From Gautieria morchelliformis (Eukaryota > Basidiomycota > Agaricomycetes > Gomphales > Gomphaceae), in contig WHVA01000059.1 of assembly GCA_015179125.1 (NCBI GenBank), positions 267,367-331,366 on the forward strand: a DNA stretch of 64,000 bases. Direction: 5' to 3'. The position numbers and the translations under genes were made by a program. Below the pieces are notes generated by a model that saw only the letters and a list, made by a program, of their open reading frames with translations, was not told where the DNA came from and did not search any database. This document shows, piece by piece, positions 37,038-49,544 of the stretch; the first letter of the stretch is position 1, and the number at the start of each line of letters is the position of its first letter.

Positions 37038-39876
37038 TGGCCCTACCTTCTGAATGCAAAAATCCACTGTAACAATGCCAGCTACACCTCTTGATAAAAT
37101 GAACAATTACCAGTCAAGTACTGGTACTGCCTACTCTGTGTTCCCAAAGTTGCACCATGATAATTACTTTTCATGGAGTGCAAGTATGGAGTCGATGTTG
37201 CGATCCCTCAACCAGTGGGAGGTTGTGATGGGAAGAGTCCCCAGTCCGATACGTGCTGATTCGAAGGCTCCTACGGATGAGGAGCTAGAGCTAGAAGAAG
37301 CTTGGACGCTCCGGATGGAGTGTGCGTACACATAAATTGATCTGCGTCTTGAAGAACAGCAACAGACGGTGACTCGTGATAATCACGACCCATGCTTGGC
37401 CTGGAACACACTGCATACGGTGTATGGCAATTGTTTAGCAAATACGAGAGCATCGCTGCTTGGAGAAATCACTCACATTCATTATGACGGTTCCGGTATC
37501 ATGGAGCATAAAGCCAGGATGGACTCATTACGTTTGAGGCTCGTAGAAGCTGGCCATCCTGTTCCAGAGCCGCTCTATCTTAGCTTCTTTGTCAACACAC
37601 TCCTAGAGGAGTTTGACACAGTTACCAATACCATCGACTGGGATCATGACACGGTGGCGGAATTGGTCAGCAATCTGCGTCAGGTGGAGATAAGGAAAGG
37701 TTTGCGCACCAGGGCAGAGGGCTCAGCCTTTGCTGTAGCAAAGAAGAAGCAGCAAAAGCCCGGAACGACCTCAACTTCGACCTCGCAGAGGGCCATGCAG
37801 AGCACCCCACAGAGCGCGCGAGGGGGAGCAAGCCGAAGAAGTCTTCGGGATGCTCTGGCAAATGCTATAATTGCGGAGGTCAAGGCCATTTTGCAAAGGA
37901 TTGCCCCTCTCCGAAGAAGAAGAGGGACAGCGGTTCACAACAAGATACAAAAAAGGACTCACCGACTGGCCATCAGGATAAGACCAAAGGGAGCCCTTCT
38001 ACGTCACGTGGATTATTCTCAGCCATTGAGACATCGATGTTCTTGGGCGATAGTCCTGTTACATGGCGCTGCTTTATTGATACAGCGGCATCAGGGAACT
38101 TTACGCCAAAAATAGAGGACTTACACAATTTCATCCCATTCACGAGTCCTAGGTCCTTCACTGCCGCAAATGGTGCGGAGGTGCAATCGAAGGGTAATGG
38201 TACTGCAAAAATCAGAGTGAACAATCATGGAGAACAGAGGACCGTTGAAATCCCACATGTCCAGTGGGTGCCAAGCATTTATACGCACCTATTCTCTCCT
38301 GGACAGCTTATAAAAGACGGGTTCAAAGTAAACCTCCACAGAGATGGCTGTACCATCAAAGACTCGGTGAATAGATTAGTAGCCGAAGTATGCAAAAGAG
38401 GAAACACTTACCCTGCGGATTTCTCGATCATGCAGCCGCGTAACCCATGCCCGATTGTTCACTCGATCGTAGAACCTACTGCAGAAGAGTTGAACAATAG
38501 ACTCAATGAAGCAGTAATGGCACTTACAGTGAAGGAGGAGAATGATGCTATGTGTTGGCATCAGAGGCTCGGACATCTGAACATCACGGACATGTGCAAT
38601 TTGGCAGCGAAACATGCCACAGGCATGCAAATCATAGAAGATCAGATCATTAGTGCCGATTGTTTGGCGTGCATACATGGTAAACAGCATAAGACGCCAT
38701 TTAAAACAGGGAGAACCAGAGCGACTCACGCAGGTGAATTGATCCATATGGACTTGGCCGGTCCCATGGAGACTACCGGCTTTGATGGGAAAAAATATTT
38801 CCTGATCATCGTGGATGATTATACACGAGTGGTTTGGGTGGAATCACTTACCCTCAAATTGGAGGTCGTTTCCAAGGTATGGGAGTTGATCCAGGTATTT
38901 GAAACTGGTTATGAAGCCAAGGTCTGAGGCATTATGGCCGACAATGGAACCAATTTCGTTAATAATGAGATGAACTGGTATTTACAGGAAAAAGGAATCA
39001 CCTTGTATACTTCAGTCCCTTACACGCACAAACAAAATGGTGTTGCTGAAAGAGCGATCTGCATGATTACTGAGGGGGCGCGAGTCATGTTGTATGCATC
39101 CAAACTGCCAAAGAACTTGTGGTCAATGGCAGTGAAGACCATGGTGTACCTTTGCGATAGATCGCCGGCACAAGCTAATGGGGGAATTACACCGATTGAG
39201 CGCATTATGGGTGAGAAGCCAAATTTAGCTCACCTGAGAGTTTTTGATTCCCCAGTCAGTGTTGCAATCCCTAAGGAAAAGAGAAAGAAATGGGACGTAT
39301 GGTCACGTATGGCGTACATGGTGGGGTATGAACCATATTCCACTGGATACTTAGTCTGGTATCCGGGTACGCGCCATATAGATAAGGCGAGGGATGTCAT
39401 CTTTCATGAAGACACAGTAACCCCCGCAATGCCTACAGTATACGGCAACAATGATATGCATCGCAATGTTAGCGAGTCAGCAACTATGAAACCGACGTCG
39501 TACGTACCTCAAAAATCCTCAGCAGCACCTCAAGCTCCAACTGTACCCCCATGACTTTTTATATGCATCCCAGCATTCCCTACACGTGTCGAATATGGCC
39601 CTGAGGATCAGGGCCATGCCACAATTGAAGAAGTCTCCCTGGATCAGCCTGAACAAGATTGGTCAAAATTAGTTTCAGATGTACCTAATTTTCCTCAGGG
39701 AACAACACGTTCAGGCAAAGCACGAGGAGCGATACAAGCCTTACTAGCGACCAATGAGCAATTTAAAGACTCTGTAATAATGTCAGCTAATATCGCAGGA
39801 GAGCCAACGAACATAAACTATGCAGTGACCTTACCTGGTGAAGAAGGTGAAGCATGGGAGCGAGCACGAAAAACTT
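37030..39876 (+). pseudogene. Copia-2 gag-pol, truncated before RT
   Basis: Gag: FPKLHHDNYFSWSASMESML (DUF4219-like) and a UBN2-like region (SLLGEITHIHYDGSGIMEHK). After a frameshift at about 37790-37860 comes the knuckle CYNCGGQGHFAKDC. Protease: FIDTAASGNFTP, with D-T-A-A in place of DSGA. GAG-pre-integrase: HQRLGHLNITDMC ... CLACIHGKQH. Integrase: HMDLAGPMETTGFDGKKYFL (D), then TGA at 38925-38927, MADNGTNFVNNEMNWYLQEK (D), HKQNGVAERAICMI (E). The linker ends in YAVTLPGEEGEAWERARK near 39876, just before RT would begin. Stops at 37049-37051, 37333-37335 and 38925-38927 plus the truncation make it dead. Confidence 0.9.
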
Positions 39877-40604
39877 TTTGAGCCAGGGCTTTTTGGGGCC
39901 GTCGGTCTTGGGGTGTTTAGGTGCTTGTGCCTCTGAGATTTCAGCGTCCAAACTTGGGCGCTTTCTACCTTTTGAGGTGTGCATCTATCCCCTTTTTATC
40001 AGTTCCATTTCTCTTTGTGGTGTTGGGGAACACTCATGTCTAGTTTGTCCATATTTTCTGATCTCTTCTTCTGTTATCTTTGAATGTCTTTGTGCGAACA
40101 CTTAAAGAATAACAGGCCCCCCCGGCTAGTGAAGAAATCTGTTTATTTCATCTCATGTCTATTATTTACAGTATTCTTTTCTTAGGTTGTTTCTTGCCGT
40201 GACCAAGTCCCTCACTCAAAATGTCTGATCTTGCCGGCACCAACAACGCGCGTTTCTTGACTGGTTAGGTCAGTTGTGTTTTTCTTTTAGTTTCCGCTCT
40301 TGGTTCTGCTGGGGTAGTACGGTGTGTCGCCACTTTGACCCCTCAGCGCCTACCAGCCGAGGCCTTGCATTTATGGTGACTTCTACGGGCTCTTTATACT
40401 GTCCCTGCGAAGTCTCGTTCTGAAGGTCACCCGAAAACTGGCCACACAATGTTGGCACAGTTTGGGCTTCCCCTACCCGGTGGGCTAACTTCATGGTCCC
40501 TGTGGGTGTCTTTTCAAGTGTTTTTCGCAGGTTGGCCACCGTGGAAGCTATCCGCAGTGTTCACTCTCGGGCCACGTTGAGGCCCTGTGAGGAGGCAAGG
40601 CACT
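39877..40604. other. Unassigned junction region between Copia-2 and Gyp-A2
   Basis: A 90-codon minus-strand frame (40270-40539, starting MANLRKTLEKTPTGTMKLAH) and a shorter one (39787-39984, MHTSKGRKRPSLDAEIS) have protein-like composition but no motif I recognise. Both sides are broken retroelements, so this is probably part of a third, unidentified element. Confidence 0.35.
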
Positions 40605-40880
40605 GTCTTGGCCCCACCCCCGCCGAGAGAGGTGGCCGGTTTTCCGATGTGGGTGATTTCATCCTTGATCCGGGATGGCAAGCCCATGTAGAACTGATGT
40701 CAGAGTGCGGCTTCTCCCCATTGGACTCGAGGAGCGAGCTGCTGGGGCAAGAAGTATTATAACTTCTTTTTTCGTTACTCACATCAGCTTCTATATCAAT
40801 GGTCCGAAGTTGCTGCGGAGTTCAGAAACGAAATTGTGATAATCATCAGCCCAGTCGACGACAGCATAAGGATCCATGAG

Positions 40881-41370
40881 TGTAAGGGCAATCCTAGCTG
40901 GCTGTGGAGATCACACTACCACACAACTGACAAGGGGAAATCCAAAGTATGTATAAATGAACAGAGTAGACAAAAGAGGGGATTCTCACCTGACAAGGGA
41001 AATCCAAAGAGAAAAGTCTGAGGACCCCCCAATGTCAGCGAGCCCGTATTATACTACGCTCTGCAGTCAGGGACAACACTGGGCACTTGCCATCAACCCT
41101 GCACCCCCCTGACCTCCCTGACCCTTGATCAACCCTTGATGCCACCTATTATGCGAGTTGCTTGATTTCCGACACTGTTCCGAGAGCGGAAGTCGGAAAT
41201 TGGAGTGGAACTGGCAAAGCGAACAGAACTGGTGGAGGTTCTCCCAGAAGCAGAATCATTTCCGAAAGCGGAGTCAGAGATGGAATAGGAACTGGAAGCG
41301 GAGTCGGAAATGGAGTCGGAACTGGGTGTGGTGTCAGAACTGGAAATGGGAAACAGGGTGTCCCCTGACA
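40881..41370 (-). repeat. Solo Gyp-B LTR (490 bp), TSD atgag
   Basis: The termini TGTCAGGGGACACC and TTGCCCTTACA (minus strand) match 21376-21869. Flanks 40876-40880 and 41371-41375 are both atgag, which proves the LTR ends and the insertion into gag of Gyp-A2. Confidence 0.95.
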
Positions 41371-42006
41371 ATGAGGGCAGGTTCGAAATAGTTGAGAGCT
41401 GTGCCTCGGAGATAGGAAAGGGTGTAGTTGACCTTTCATCCATCGTCGGGAAAGGTGTCGGAACGATCGCGGAAGTTGAGTTGAAGCTGGACCAAAAAGG
41501 CTGGAGCTCCTTGGGGTTGGAACTGTTGAACTGATCCAGTTCGTGAACTTTCGTCTTGGGGTGTGGAGCTTGGGCCGGATGTTGGAGTTGGCCGGCCAGC
41601 ATGGCGATAGCCTGTGCAACATCCGGAACTGGTGCGGGTGGAACTGGGTTGGCAGGAATCGGAGGTGGAGGACCGCCAAGGGGGCCGCCATGAGGGCTGC
41701 CTGGAGGGCTGCTGGGAGGAGGTCCTGGTGGAGGTGGTGGAGGTGGTGCTGGGCGTCGGGATGATGCTACTGTCTGTTCGCCGTGCTGCTCGACGAGTTT
41801 CCATCGTAGTCGGGATTGTCATCGGGATTTGCGTCGGGAACTTCTTCAATGCGTTGTTGCGGAAGATCGTCAGAGAGCTCATTGTTGGCTCGAGAGCTGC
41901 TGGAAGGTTCCACGCGTCTTGGTGCTGCAGATCTGAGGTTGCCAAAATAAGAGAGAGCTTCGACAGCTCCTGCGCGAGCTGAAGTAGCTGTGGTACGAGG
42001 AGGCAT
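41371..42006 (-). pseudogene. Gyp-A2 gag, N-terminal half
   Basis: It keeps the ATG that Gyp-A1 lost. It reads MPPRTTATSARAGAVEALSY, FGNLRSAAPRRVEPSSSSRA, DANPDDNPDYDGNSSSS, then a P-rich segment and ARTKVHELDQF in shifted frames. It is broken by frameshifts at about 41760 and 41480 and by the nested LTR at 41370. Confidence 0.85.
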
Positions 42007-42026
42007 AGTGATAGTTATTGGGTGGG

Positions 42027-42037
42027 AATCAGATAAT
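42027..42037 (-). promoter_or_regulatory. Gyp-A2 self-priming primer site
   Basis: On the minus strand ATTATCTGATT, exactly complementary (11 of 11) to AATCAGATAAT of the same LTR (42304-42294 on the minus strand), 35 nt after a TATA box (tataaaagc). Confidence 0.65.
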
Positions 42038-42039
42038 AC

Positions 42040-42691
42040 TGTTACATATCGAGATTTCCACAAGTCGGAACTGAAAAGGACAACGGCTGCAACTTATATG
42101 TTGCGCCCCTAATAAACTATCCTCCTAAGTATTTCGGAACGCAGGTTGGAAGTCGGAAAGTACTGATCTAAAGGTAAGTCGGAACTTGAGTCGGAACTGA
42201 GTTGGAAGGCGGAAGGCGGAGAGACGGAGGTCTTGCTAGACTCGCTGTGCTAAGAACAGGAGGTAGAGCAAAGGAAATCAAGTATCAAAGGTGATTATCT
42301 GATTGCAGAATAACAGACATACATGAGAGGCTTTTATACAAAGAGCTGAGACAACATGTAATGAGGTAGTACTAAGCAAATTCCAGGGGGAGTGGAAGTC
42401 GGGTAGACATATGTGGGAACTAACTAATTGGGAACAAGGGGACTACAAGTGGGGTTCGGGGTAAGGTAAAACAATGGCAAAAGAACAAGGGGTCAGAAAA
42501 CATATCTGACAACGAACTACAAGGAGGACCGGATATATGGTCTTGCTGTACGGTGAAGTGGGTCCGGTGGGTCCATGTAATAGAGTCGAAAGAACAAGGG
42601 AGTATAACAAGGGGCGGAATATCGGAACTATCAGAGGGTTGGAATGTGTGCGGAACTGAGGGTCAGAAATGGGAATTGCACGGTCGTAACA
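42040..42691 (-). repeat. Gyp-A2 5' LTR (652 bp)
   Basis: Read on the minus strand it starts TGTTACGACCGTG and ends CTCGATATGTAACA. It is shorter than the Gyp-A1 LTR because the first part of U3 differs, like the LTRs at 56590-57283 and 60134-60786. Confidence 0.92.
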
Positions 42692-43098
42692 TTTACACAG
42701 ATTACCCTACACCTCTCACACCTTTACAAGCTCAGTCTTCACCACGACCTTCACTGCACAAGGCTTCAGGAATTTGCTGTGTTCACCTATCTGTGATTCG
42801 CTGACATGTCAATGAGGGTTTGCTCTGGAAAACTCATGTGGCCTCTCTGCATCGTGTCCACAATCTGCCATGCTCAAACCGGCTGAGATCAAGCTTTGTG
42901 GACCCCTTTGCAATGACAGCCGTGTTTGCCGGCCACCACAAACCTACTTGGGACCAGGGTGGTATCCAGAATAAAAGTTCTGAGGGCGAGTTTAGTAACC
43001 AGCCATTTTCTACCCGTGAGTCATTTCGAAAACCGGGCACTGTAACTGTGCAAAGGGTATTAGCAGATTTCGCCATGTTCCGACAAATCAAGGTACAG
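42692..43098. other. Spacer between Gyp-A2 and the NWD gene
   Basis: About 400 bp with no recognised gene. It should contain the 3' end of the minus-strand NWD transcript. I see no clear polyadenylation signal. Confidence 0.5.
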
Positions 43099-46000
43099 CT
43101 ACTGACTAGGTTCTTGACCTGCGAACGGTGCTGAAATGTACTCGACAGTGCCTGCATTCCACACACGGATTGTGTTGTCATAAGACCCGGAGACGATGCG
43201 CTTGCCATCCTGCGAGAATGCCACCGACGAGACGATGTCGGTGTGGCCTTCGAGTGGTGCTGAAGTGGCCTCCCCGGTGTCTGCGTTCCACACACGGATC
43301 GTCTTGTCAAAAGACCCGGAGACGATGCGCTTGCCGTCCTGCGAGAATGCCACCGATGTGACGCAGTTGATGTGGCCTTTGAATGGTGCTGAAATGACCT
43401 CCCCGGTGTCTGAATTCCACACACGGATCGTCTTGTCTAAAGACCCGGAGACGATGAGCTTGCCGTCCGGCGAGAATGCCACCGACGAGACGATGTCGGT
43501 GTGGCCTTCGAGTGGTGCTGAAGTGGCCTCCCCGGTGTCTGCATTCCACACACGGATCGTCTTGTCCCAAGACCCGGAGACGATGCGCTTGCCGTCCGGC
43601 GACAATACCACTGACGTGACCGTGTCGGTGTAGCCTTCGAGTGGTACTGAAGCGGCCTCCCCGGTGTCTGCATTCCACACACGGATCGTGTTGTCTAAAG
43701 ACCCAGAGACGATCCGCTTGCCGTCCTGCGAGAATGCCACCGACGAGACGGTCCAGGAATGACCTACCAGAACGGTTTGAATAGGTAGCCACGTCGTCGC
43801 TTTCCCGGTCTCGATGCGGAGTAGTCGTGGAAATCGTGGGAGGTAAGTCTCAGATACTTTCGACCTTTCAGGTGCAAACGGGAGTGCCGACAAATAGAGA
43901 TGGGGAGCACTCTGAGAGATTACGCTCCCAAACGCAGCTGCAAAATTGCGGGCATCTGTCACGCATGCTGTAGTATAATTATCCTGGGGTTCATTAGACT
44001 CACGTCAGAACTCGTCTATCAAAGCCATGGCACTTGGGCGTGGCGCTTACCTGGCTCCATACAACTACTGATGAGAGGGCCGCCGATACGATGGATACCT
44101 TCTTGAGCAAACTCAAAACTTCTAGCCAGTAGAGTAGCTTAGTCTCGAAGAACGCCTTGACTTTTGCACCTATATCAGGAATAAATGTCGTGACGGAAAT
44201 GTGGTCCGCCCAGAAACGACAAGAGTAGGAAAGTTGTGATGATATGTACTTCTTGATCCGTTCCGGCAAGTCGACAACATCATTGTTGCGTAGATGCGAA
44301 GTTTCAAGCTGACAGATGTTAAAGCAAAGTTCCTCCATCATCACGCGCAAGGAAGAGCACGCAAGGCTATCATGGTGTAAAGATGGATCGATGTAGTATG
44401 GTCCACTCCGATTGCGATCTGTCAAGAAGTCACGAAAAGATGTGTGCAGCAGAGTGATTGGGTCACATTCTTGAGTAGGAAGCCTCAACAGAGCGCCCAT
44501 GGGTCCAACGATATGATGAACCTTGGTACCCGACTCGTTAGGACTGCACAACCTCTGGAGGGCAGACATCGAGAGCGGTTCTCTGGCCATCAGCAGGCAT
44601 CCCATCACCGAGTGAAAGCGACGCTGGAAATCGTAATCATCCGTCAAGTCATCGTCATCCCCGAATATCTGCTTGAGAATGCCGAGGTATAGCCGATCCA
44701 ATCCACGGAGGTTCTTGACCAAGAGTTTCTGCAGTTGCTGAACAGGATCCCGACCACCCTTCCCATCTCCTTTGACAAAACGACAAGCCGTAGAGGCCCA
44801 TTGAAAGTGACCTTCAGATTTCTCAACTAATAATCGACACCAGCCATTATTGGGCCATTTGTGCTCGAGGGCCGTAACGTGACCTAGCTGGACTTTCACA
44901 AAGCGAGAGACGTCATCGGCAGGGTTGGGGTCAATATCCTTTATGGACCTGGACAGCACATGCTTCTTCCCAAGAAGAGCATCCTGGATGTCTTGTTCGG
45001 CCCGCGAGGTGATAAGGAGACGGAGATTAGAGGGCAGTTTTGCTGCTTCATCGCCAAGGACAGACAAGAGACCCTCGCGAGATTCCTCGTCTCCGCTCTC
45101 ATCCAATGCATCAATAACTATCACCGTCGGTCCAACGGCGGTTAGGCCCTGAGCGGGACCTAGAATGAACTTCTCGAACTGCACACTAGGCACGAATGTG
45201 GTCCGAAGTTCTCGTTGCTCCCGAACCATATTCAATAACGATGACTTGCGTTCTGGATCTAGATCAGCCAGGCCGCGAGCAATTGTGCTGAAAACATTTT
45301 TGGGGGAGCGTTCTACCTGATGAGCGCGGTCAAAACAGTACGACGATCCGAGACGTTTGAGCCTGTCAAATCGTCGAGCGACCTCGTGAGCAATCGCAGA
45401 TTTGCCGGCACCCGCGACATCGTACAAGAAAAATATCCGGGGGGTGTCGTCGCTATCCTGGTTGACCCACTCGCAGATCTCACCAACAACTTTCTCGCGA
45501 GTACCCGGCAGACAGCCTTTTTTAGGATCGCAACCAGCTCCCACTGCATAGGGCATGTCATTAAGCTGAACTTCCCCGGCTGGTTGCAAGGTGTATTAGC
45601 CTCAGGAAAGGCCCCAATTCAGAAACTCACAGAGATCGCCGATGACACCCAGAACACGTAGGACGGTGATTTCAGTATGAATAACCGCATGTCCCTGTAG
45701 CGCCAACCTGAGTTTGTTGAACGTGTCCTGGTATTGTTTGACCTTGCTGTCGACATCCGACACTAGATTCCTCGCGGTTCTTTTCCCTGAATAAAGATCA
45801 TAAGCCATGGCCACCTGACACAAAGGGTCCAAAATACAAAAGTTCTTGTTTTTGGCATAGTCACGGATAAAGTAACTACACTCTATTGTCTGATTCGTCA
45901 AGGGTATGATAATTGGCTTTTGCGATTCGACGTTCTTCAACGGCTCTGCGAAGTGGACGAAGGCATAGGCGTCTCCGATGGTTTTTGCCAACTCATTGAT

Positions 46001-47122
46001 GCTATCGTCCCGGTCCTTCTGAGCAATGATCATCTGGCCAGACGTCAGCTATGCTACTCAGCTGGTGCATGAGATAGATCTACCTTTTGCACACTAGACA
46101 GGATGGACCATGCCATTTTCGCATAAGGATGCAGCTAGAATCAAGCAAACCGTGTACATGAGATGACCTGGGAGACCAACGGCATTTGAACCATACCTCG
46201 GAGATCCCATCCACGATCTCGGTAAACAGCTTGATCTTGTCCAGGAGTGGATCCCAAGCCGCCATTGTCGGGATGACAGTATTATTGGTGGTGGAAATGA
46301 TGCCGTCAACCACATTCCCTGCATCAATAACTCGGGGCGGCGCGGGGTTCATATTTTCGACCACTTTCGTTTCGCTGACTGCTTCGTTCAAATGGCCTTC
46401 CAACGCCTCGTCGGACGTCCCGAAAGACGTGATGGTAAACTCTAGGTCAGTCTGAACATCATGCATGTTCCCTGCCTCATCGCATTTACGCAGTTTGCGA
46501 GGAACGGCCGCTGTGTTCGATGATTACGTGTGCACTCAGCCGTTGAGCGAGAAGGACTGACCGCCAGCTGCTCCTTCTGCAAGCAGCAACTGGATCCTTT
46601 CCTTCGCACCGCCAATGTACTCATCACTACCAATTGTATGATGCCTGTAGACTTCGATTCCTAATATGGAACCGGCATGCAAGTCGTTGCTGGACATGTA
46701 TTTAAGATCGTGTGAGGATAATAACACTGGAATTAACGAACAAATAGAACGACTCATTCCACGAGGTAACATTGCCTCTCGCGGTTACAGCAGTCTTCTT
46801 GACATCCTCATCGACAAAGAGTTTCACGTAGTATTTGCCAGGACGGTTTCCGAACAGTCCGATATTGGGATGGTGATTGCATTTCAAGTCTGTGATCGAC
46901 CGTCAAGAGTCAGTATACGATGGACAGGGCAAACGAAAGACTCCTCCCTGCAACTTTGACCCCGCTTATTGCTTCAGGAATACTTCGCGGAGAGTCAAGG
47001 AATGATTGGTTTACTAGAGAAGTTATCGTGGACGGCACTGCGCCCTCATTGTTCATCTTGTTCATCTTATTCATCTTTCGCAGTGTGGTGGTGGGTAAGT
47101 CACGTACGACAAAGGCGCCCAT
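43099..47122 (-). CDS. NWD protein: C2 domain, NACHT P-loop NTPase and five WD40 repeats
   Basis: This is a STAND/NLR-type gene as common in agaricomycetes. N-terminus about 47122-46880 (boundary uncertain). C2-like domain 46880-46550 (NRPGKYYVKLFVDED, VTSWNESFY, then after an intron of about 54 nt GSILGIEVYRHHTIG and IQLLLAEGAAGG). Exon 46197-~46460 (TDLEFTITSFGTSDEALEGH ... DPLLDKIKLFTEIVDGISE), intron 46135-46196, exon 46084-46134 (HPYAKMAWSILSSVQK), intron 46034-46083, exon 45631-46033, intron 45580-45630, exon 44051-45579 with NACHT: Walker A DVAGAGKSAIAHEV, Walker B TVIVIDALDE, SNLRLLITSRAE. Intron 43984-44050, exon 43099-43983 with ISQSAPHLYLSALPFAPE and five 43-residue WD40 repeats. 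All these introns are 50-67 nt and in phase. It is expected to work in non-self recognition or programmed cell death. The join from the C2 exon to 46460 is unresolved because GGC TGA follows the C2 region. Confidence 0.88.
43110..43760 (-). repeat. Five tandem WD40 repeats, 129-bp period
   Basis: Repeats share the core VxSVAFSxDGKxIVSGS(x)D, (K/N)TIRVWNADTGE and differ mainly at the two or three residues after GH (SW, TD, TD, IN, TD) and in the linker. High DNA identity, especially of repeats 3 and 5, suggests ongoing unequal crossover or conversion. Five repeats are fewer than the seven of a closed propeller. Confidence 0.9.
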
Positions 47123-49450
47123 GGCACTGCCGTATTTCGGCCCTGTCAGGAATACTTACATGAAGACGTCCTTTCTTCATCGTCCTCCCGGAATGCGGCG
47201 GTGCCTCAACTCTGTCAAGGCATGACGCCGTCACCGCCAATCTTATCTAAGTATCATTATGCCTCTTATTAGAATCTTCTCACGTCCACTCTATACAGAG
47301 CACGCACTCTCACGCCTTTGGTGTCTGATCCTCAATGACCGAGCGAACATTTCGGGGGCTGGTTAAAGATGCATTGAAGACACAGGAGAGGTCGGTTGGA
47401 GGCTATGACTATGCATTGCTGTGCCTTCCCACTCTTCCTAGCACCTCAAGGCGCCACCTTTCTTTGCTCTAGACGACGGGCTGCCCTTAGTACTTTCAAT
47501 GCTCTCGCTATGCTTGCTTGTAAGTTTATCGAGAGCCGACCAGGGTCAGATATAACATTGTCAATGTTGCAGGTCTTATCACACCACCCATCACCTTCGC
47601 AAGTCCTCTAAGTCATCATTGATAGGGGGGGTGGGTGCCACCGCCTGTATAGATTATATTGGTGCATCTAACGCAACTACAGGGATTCTCAGGCTGGATG
47701 TCCTGCCTAAACTCTTTGATCGTTATTATCTTGGGACTGGTCTAATATCAGGTAAGACTAGTCTGGTTTGGTGTCTGTATTGCCGCTTAACATTCAGTAG
47801 TTGTTAGCACTAGTTTCTCGACACTGTCTACTGCAAGATCTGTGCTTCTACTATCTCTTAATAGCATTATAGCGTCCTAACGTTTCGTCACCATGCAGAT
47901 CTTGACGCTATGTGTAGCGATGGCACATGCTCGTCCACTACGTTGTCCGACGGCACCGTCGTTCGTCACGCAGGCCCTGAAGCCTATGGCAAACTTCTCG
48001 GTAAGATATGCTCTGGCACTCCCAACCAACTAATCAGCTGATCCTTCTACGACAGGTACCGCTCCTGTCTGTTCCTTCCTAGAAATTTTTTAATCCTTTG
48101 TCTATCACAAGACTGTTCCCGCCAATGATCACAAGTAGAATATAATACCTTCTATCCACCAAATAACAATATTACTTATGGGGCTTATACGTTACAGGTT
48201 TGGCGACCCTTCTGATCGGCAGCTCTCTACTCGGTGCCTCGGGTGCACTTAACTGGGGCGCTAGAGCAAATGGTTTCCAATTGTGCCCACCAGTGGACTA
48301 TTTCCCACTACGGTTGTACCGCGGCCGCTGCCATGGGGCTCTCCTGAATTTATCGGCATCTGATTCTTATCGTTCATCAGCATAGTTCTCACGGAGTTGT
48401 TTGGGTCTCCCTTCCTGAAAAATATCAGTACTCCTGTCGGCTGGACTGCCGGGTGTATTGTTTCGGGTGCAACTGGCTACAGCGATGGGTCTAGCATTAG
48501 GGCTACGCCTGCGATTACCTTCCTGTGGTACGCCGCGTCTAATTACTATAAAGTCTGGATCTGCGAAGCCACCTTACGAAAACGACAAGGGTCCACACAT
48601 TTAATATTAGAGTCTATGCTCCTGCCGTTCTCCCAAGTCAGTGGTACGCTCTTTTTTGCTGACATCTTACTTACTCTCCAGTTTCTGCTGGACGGCGCTT
48701 GCTGTATACCGTAAGTAACCTAGCGGGGTTAACGCTAGTGCACCAATCAATAAAACCACTACCAGTGGCCATTGCACTTGAGGCAATGAGCGACGTTACT
48801 GTAACAACAGAATTATCCCACGTGAATGTTCGTGGCTTGGAATTCGATTCGATAATTCAAGGCCGCATAATTATGTTTGACATGTTTGCTGTCAGATGCT
48901 GGAGAAACACCTTATAGAGCAATGGTCTGGGCGTCTTCTTCTCTGCCTTATTCACAGTCACCCCGTTATCCGTCTTTGCTTAGGTACTGAGCCCTGACAC
49001 AACGCCATCCATGGATTAATCATTGACCGACTTCACGCCATTAGAATAATGGTGTCATTACAATTACCCGATGCGCAAACATCACAGCGGGACGCTGGTG
49101 TTGGTTTTCTCTTAAGACTTTTCGGCACCCTTGGAAAGCTTTCGGGAGTATTCCTTGCCAGTGAGTGTTAATCTTGTAGGGTTGCTCTCACCATTTGACA
49201 TCCTCCATTTCCTAATCCAGTCCTCGGAGGCGTCACGGCCTTTCAGTTCACCTCTGTTGCTGTACACATTTCATGCTTTCAAAAATTTTAGTCTTGACAA
49301 ACTCTACGGGTATCCAGCGTCCGTGTGTTAGCATTGTTCAGTGCTGCTAAGAAAACATATTGCCTTCCATCCGTATTAACTTGGACTAGTTTTTACGCGG
49401 ATTGCAACCAAGGTACAAATATTAAATTATTTCCGGAGTTGTGCTGCAGC
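47123..49450. other. Low-coding region with intron-like signals, no assignable gene
   Basis: There are good splice-like pairs on the + strand (gtaagttt ... ttgcag at about 47520-47572; gtaagact from 47752; gtaagata from 48001), and short open pieces between them such as SNATTGILRLDVLPKLFDR near 47670 and GLATLLIGSSLLGASGALNW near 48200. The pieces do not assemble into a product I recognise. It may be a decayed intron-rich gene. Confidence 0.35.
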
Positions 49451-49455
49451 ATTGT

Positions 49456-49543
49456 TTAATATTCTTTGAGTTTCGTATACGACACGTTCTGATAGACCAA
49501 AGTGTTAGCTCTGACACCAAAGTCTTGAAGGGTTCCAAAACAG
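49456..49543. repeat. Dispersed ~88-bp repeat, copy 2
   Basis: It matches 33945-34032. The right edges of both copies end at ttccaaaaca, after which unrelated sequence follows (LINE region there, Gyp-A3 LTR here). Confidence 0.7.
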
Positions 49544-49544
49544 C

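Larger units (their letters stand above)
40605..42691 (-). mobile_element. Gyp-A2: truncated Gyp-A element (5' LTR and gag) with a nested solo Gyp-B LTR
   Basis: On the minus strand: 5' LTR 42691-42040, primer site 42037-42027, gag start MPPRTTATSARAGAVEALSY at about 42006, and gag up to YFEPAL near 41376. After the solo LTR (41370-40881) gag continues with DWADDYHNFVSELRSNFG, APRVQWGEAAL and FYMGLPSRIKDEI to about 40605, where it is cut. Frameshifts and a small in-gag rearrangement near 40740-40800 are present. Confidence 0.9.

Noticed and set aside
40270..40539. A real small gene on the minus strand
   Set aside because: Only 90 codons between two truncated retroelements, no motif and no splice context; kept only as part of an unassigned stretch.
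43128..43633. Plus-strand repetitive frames over the WD40 tract
   Set aside because: They mirror the 129-bp WD40 units of the minus-strand gene; the minus frame carries the known WD40 motifs.
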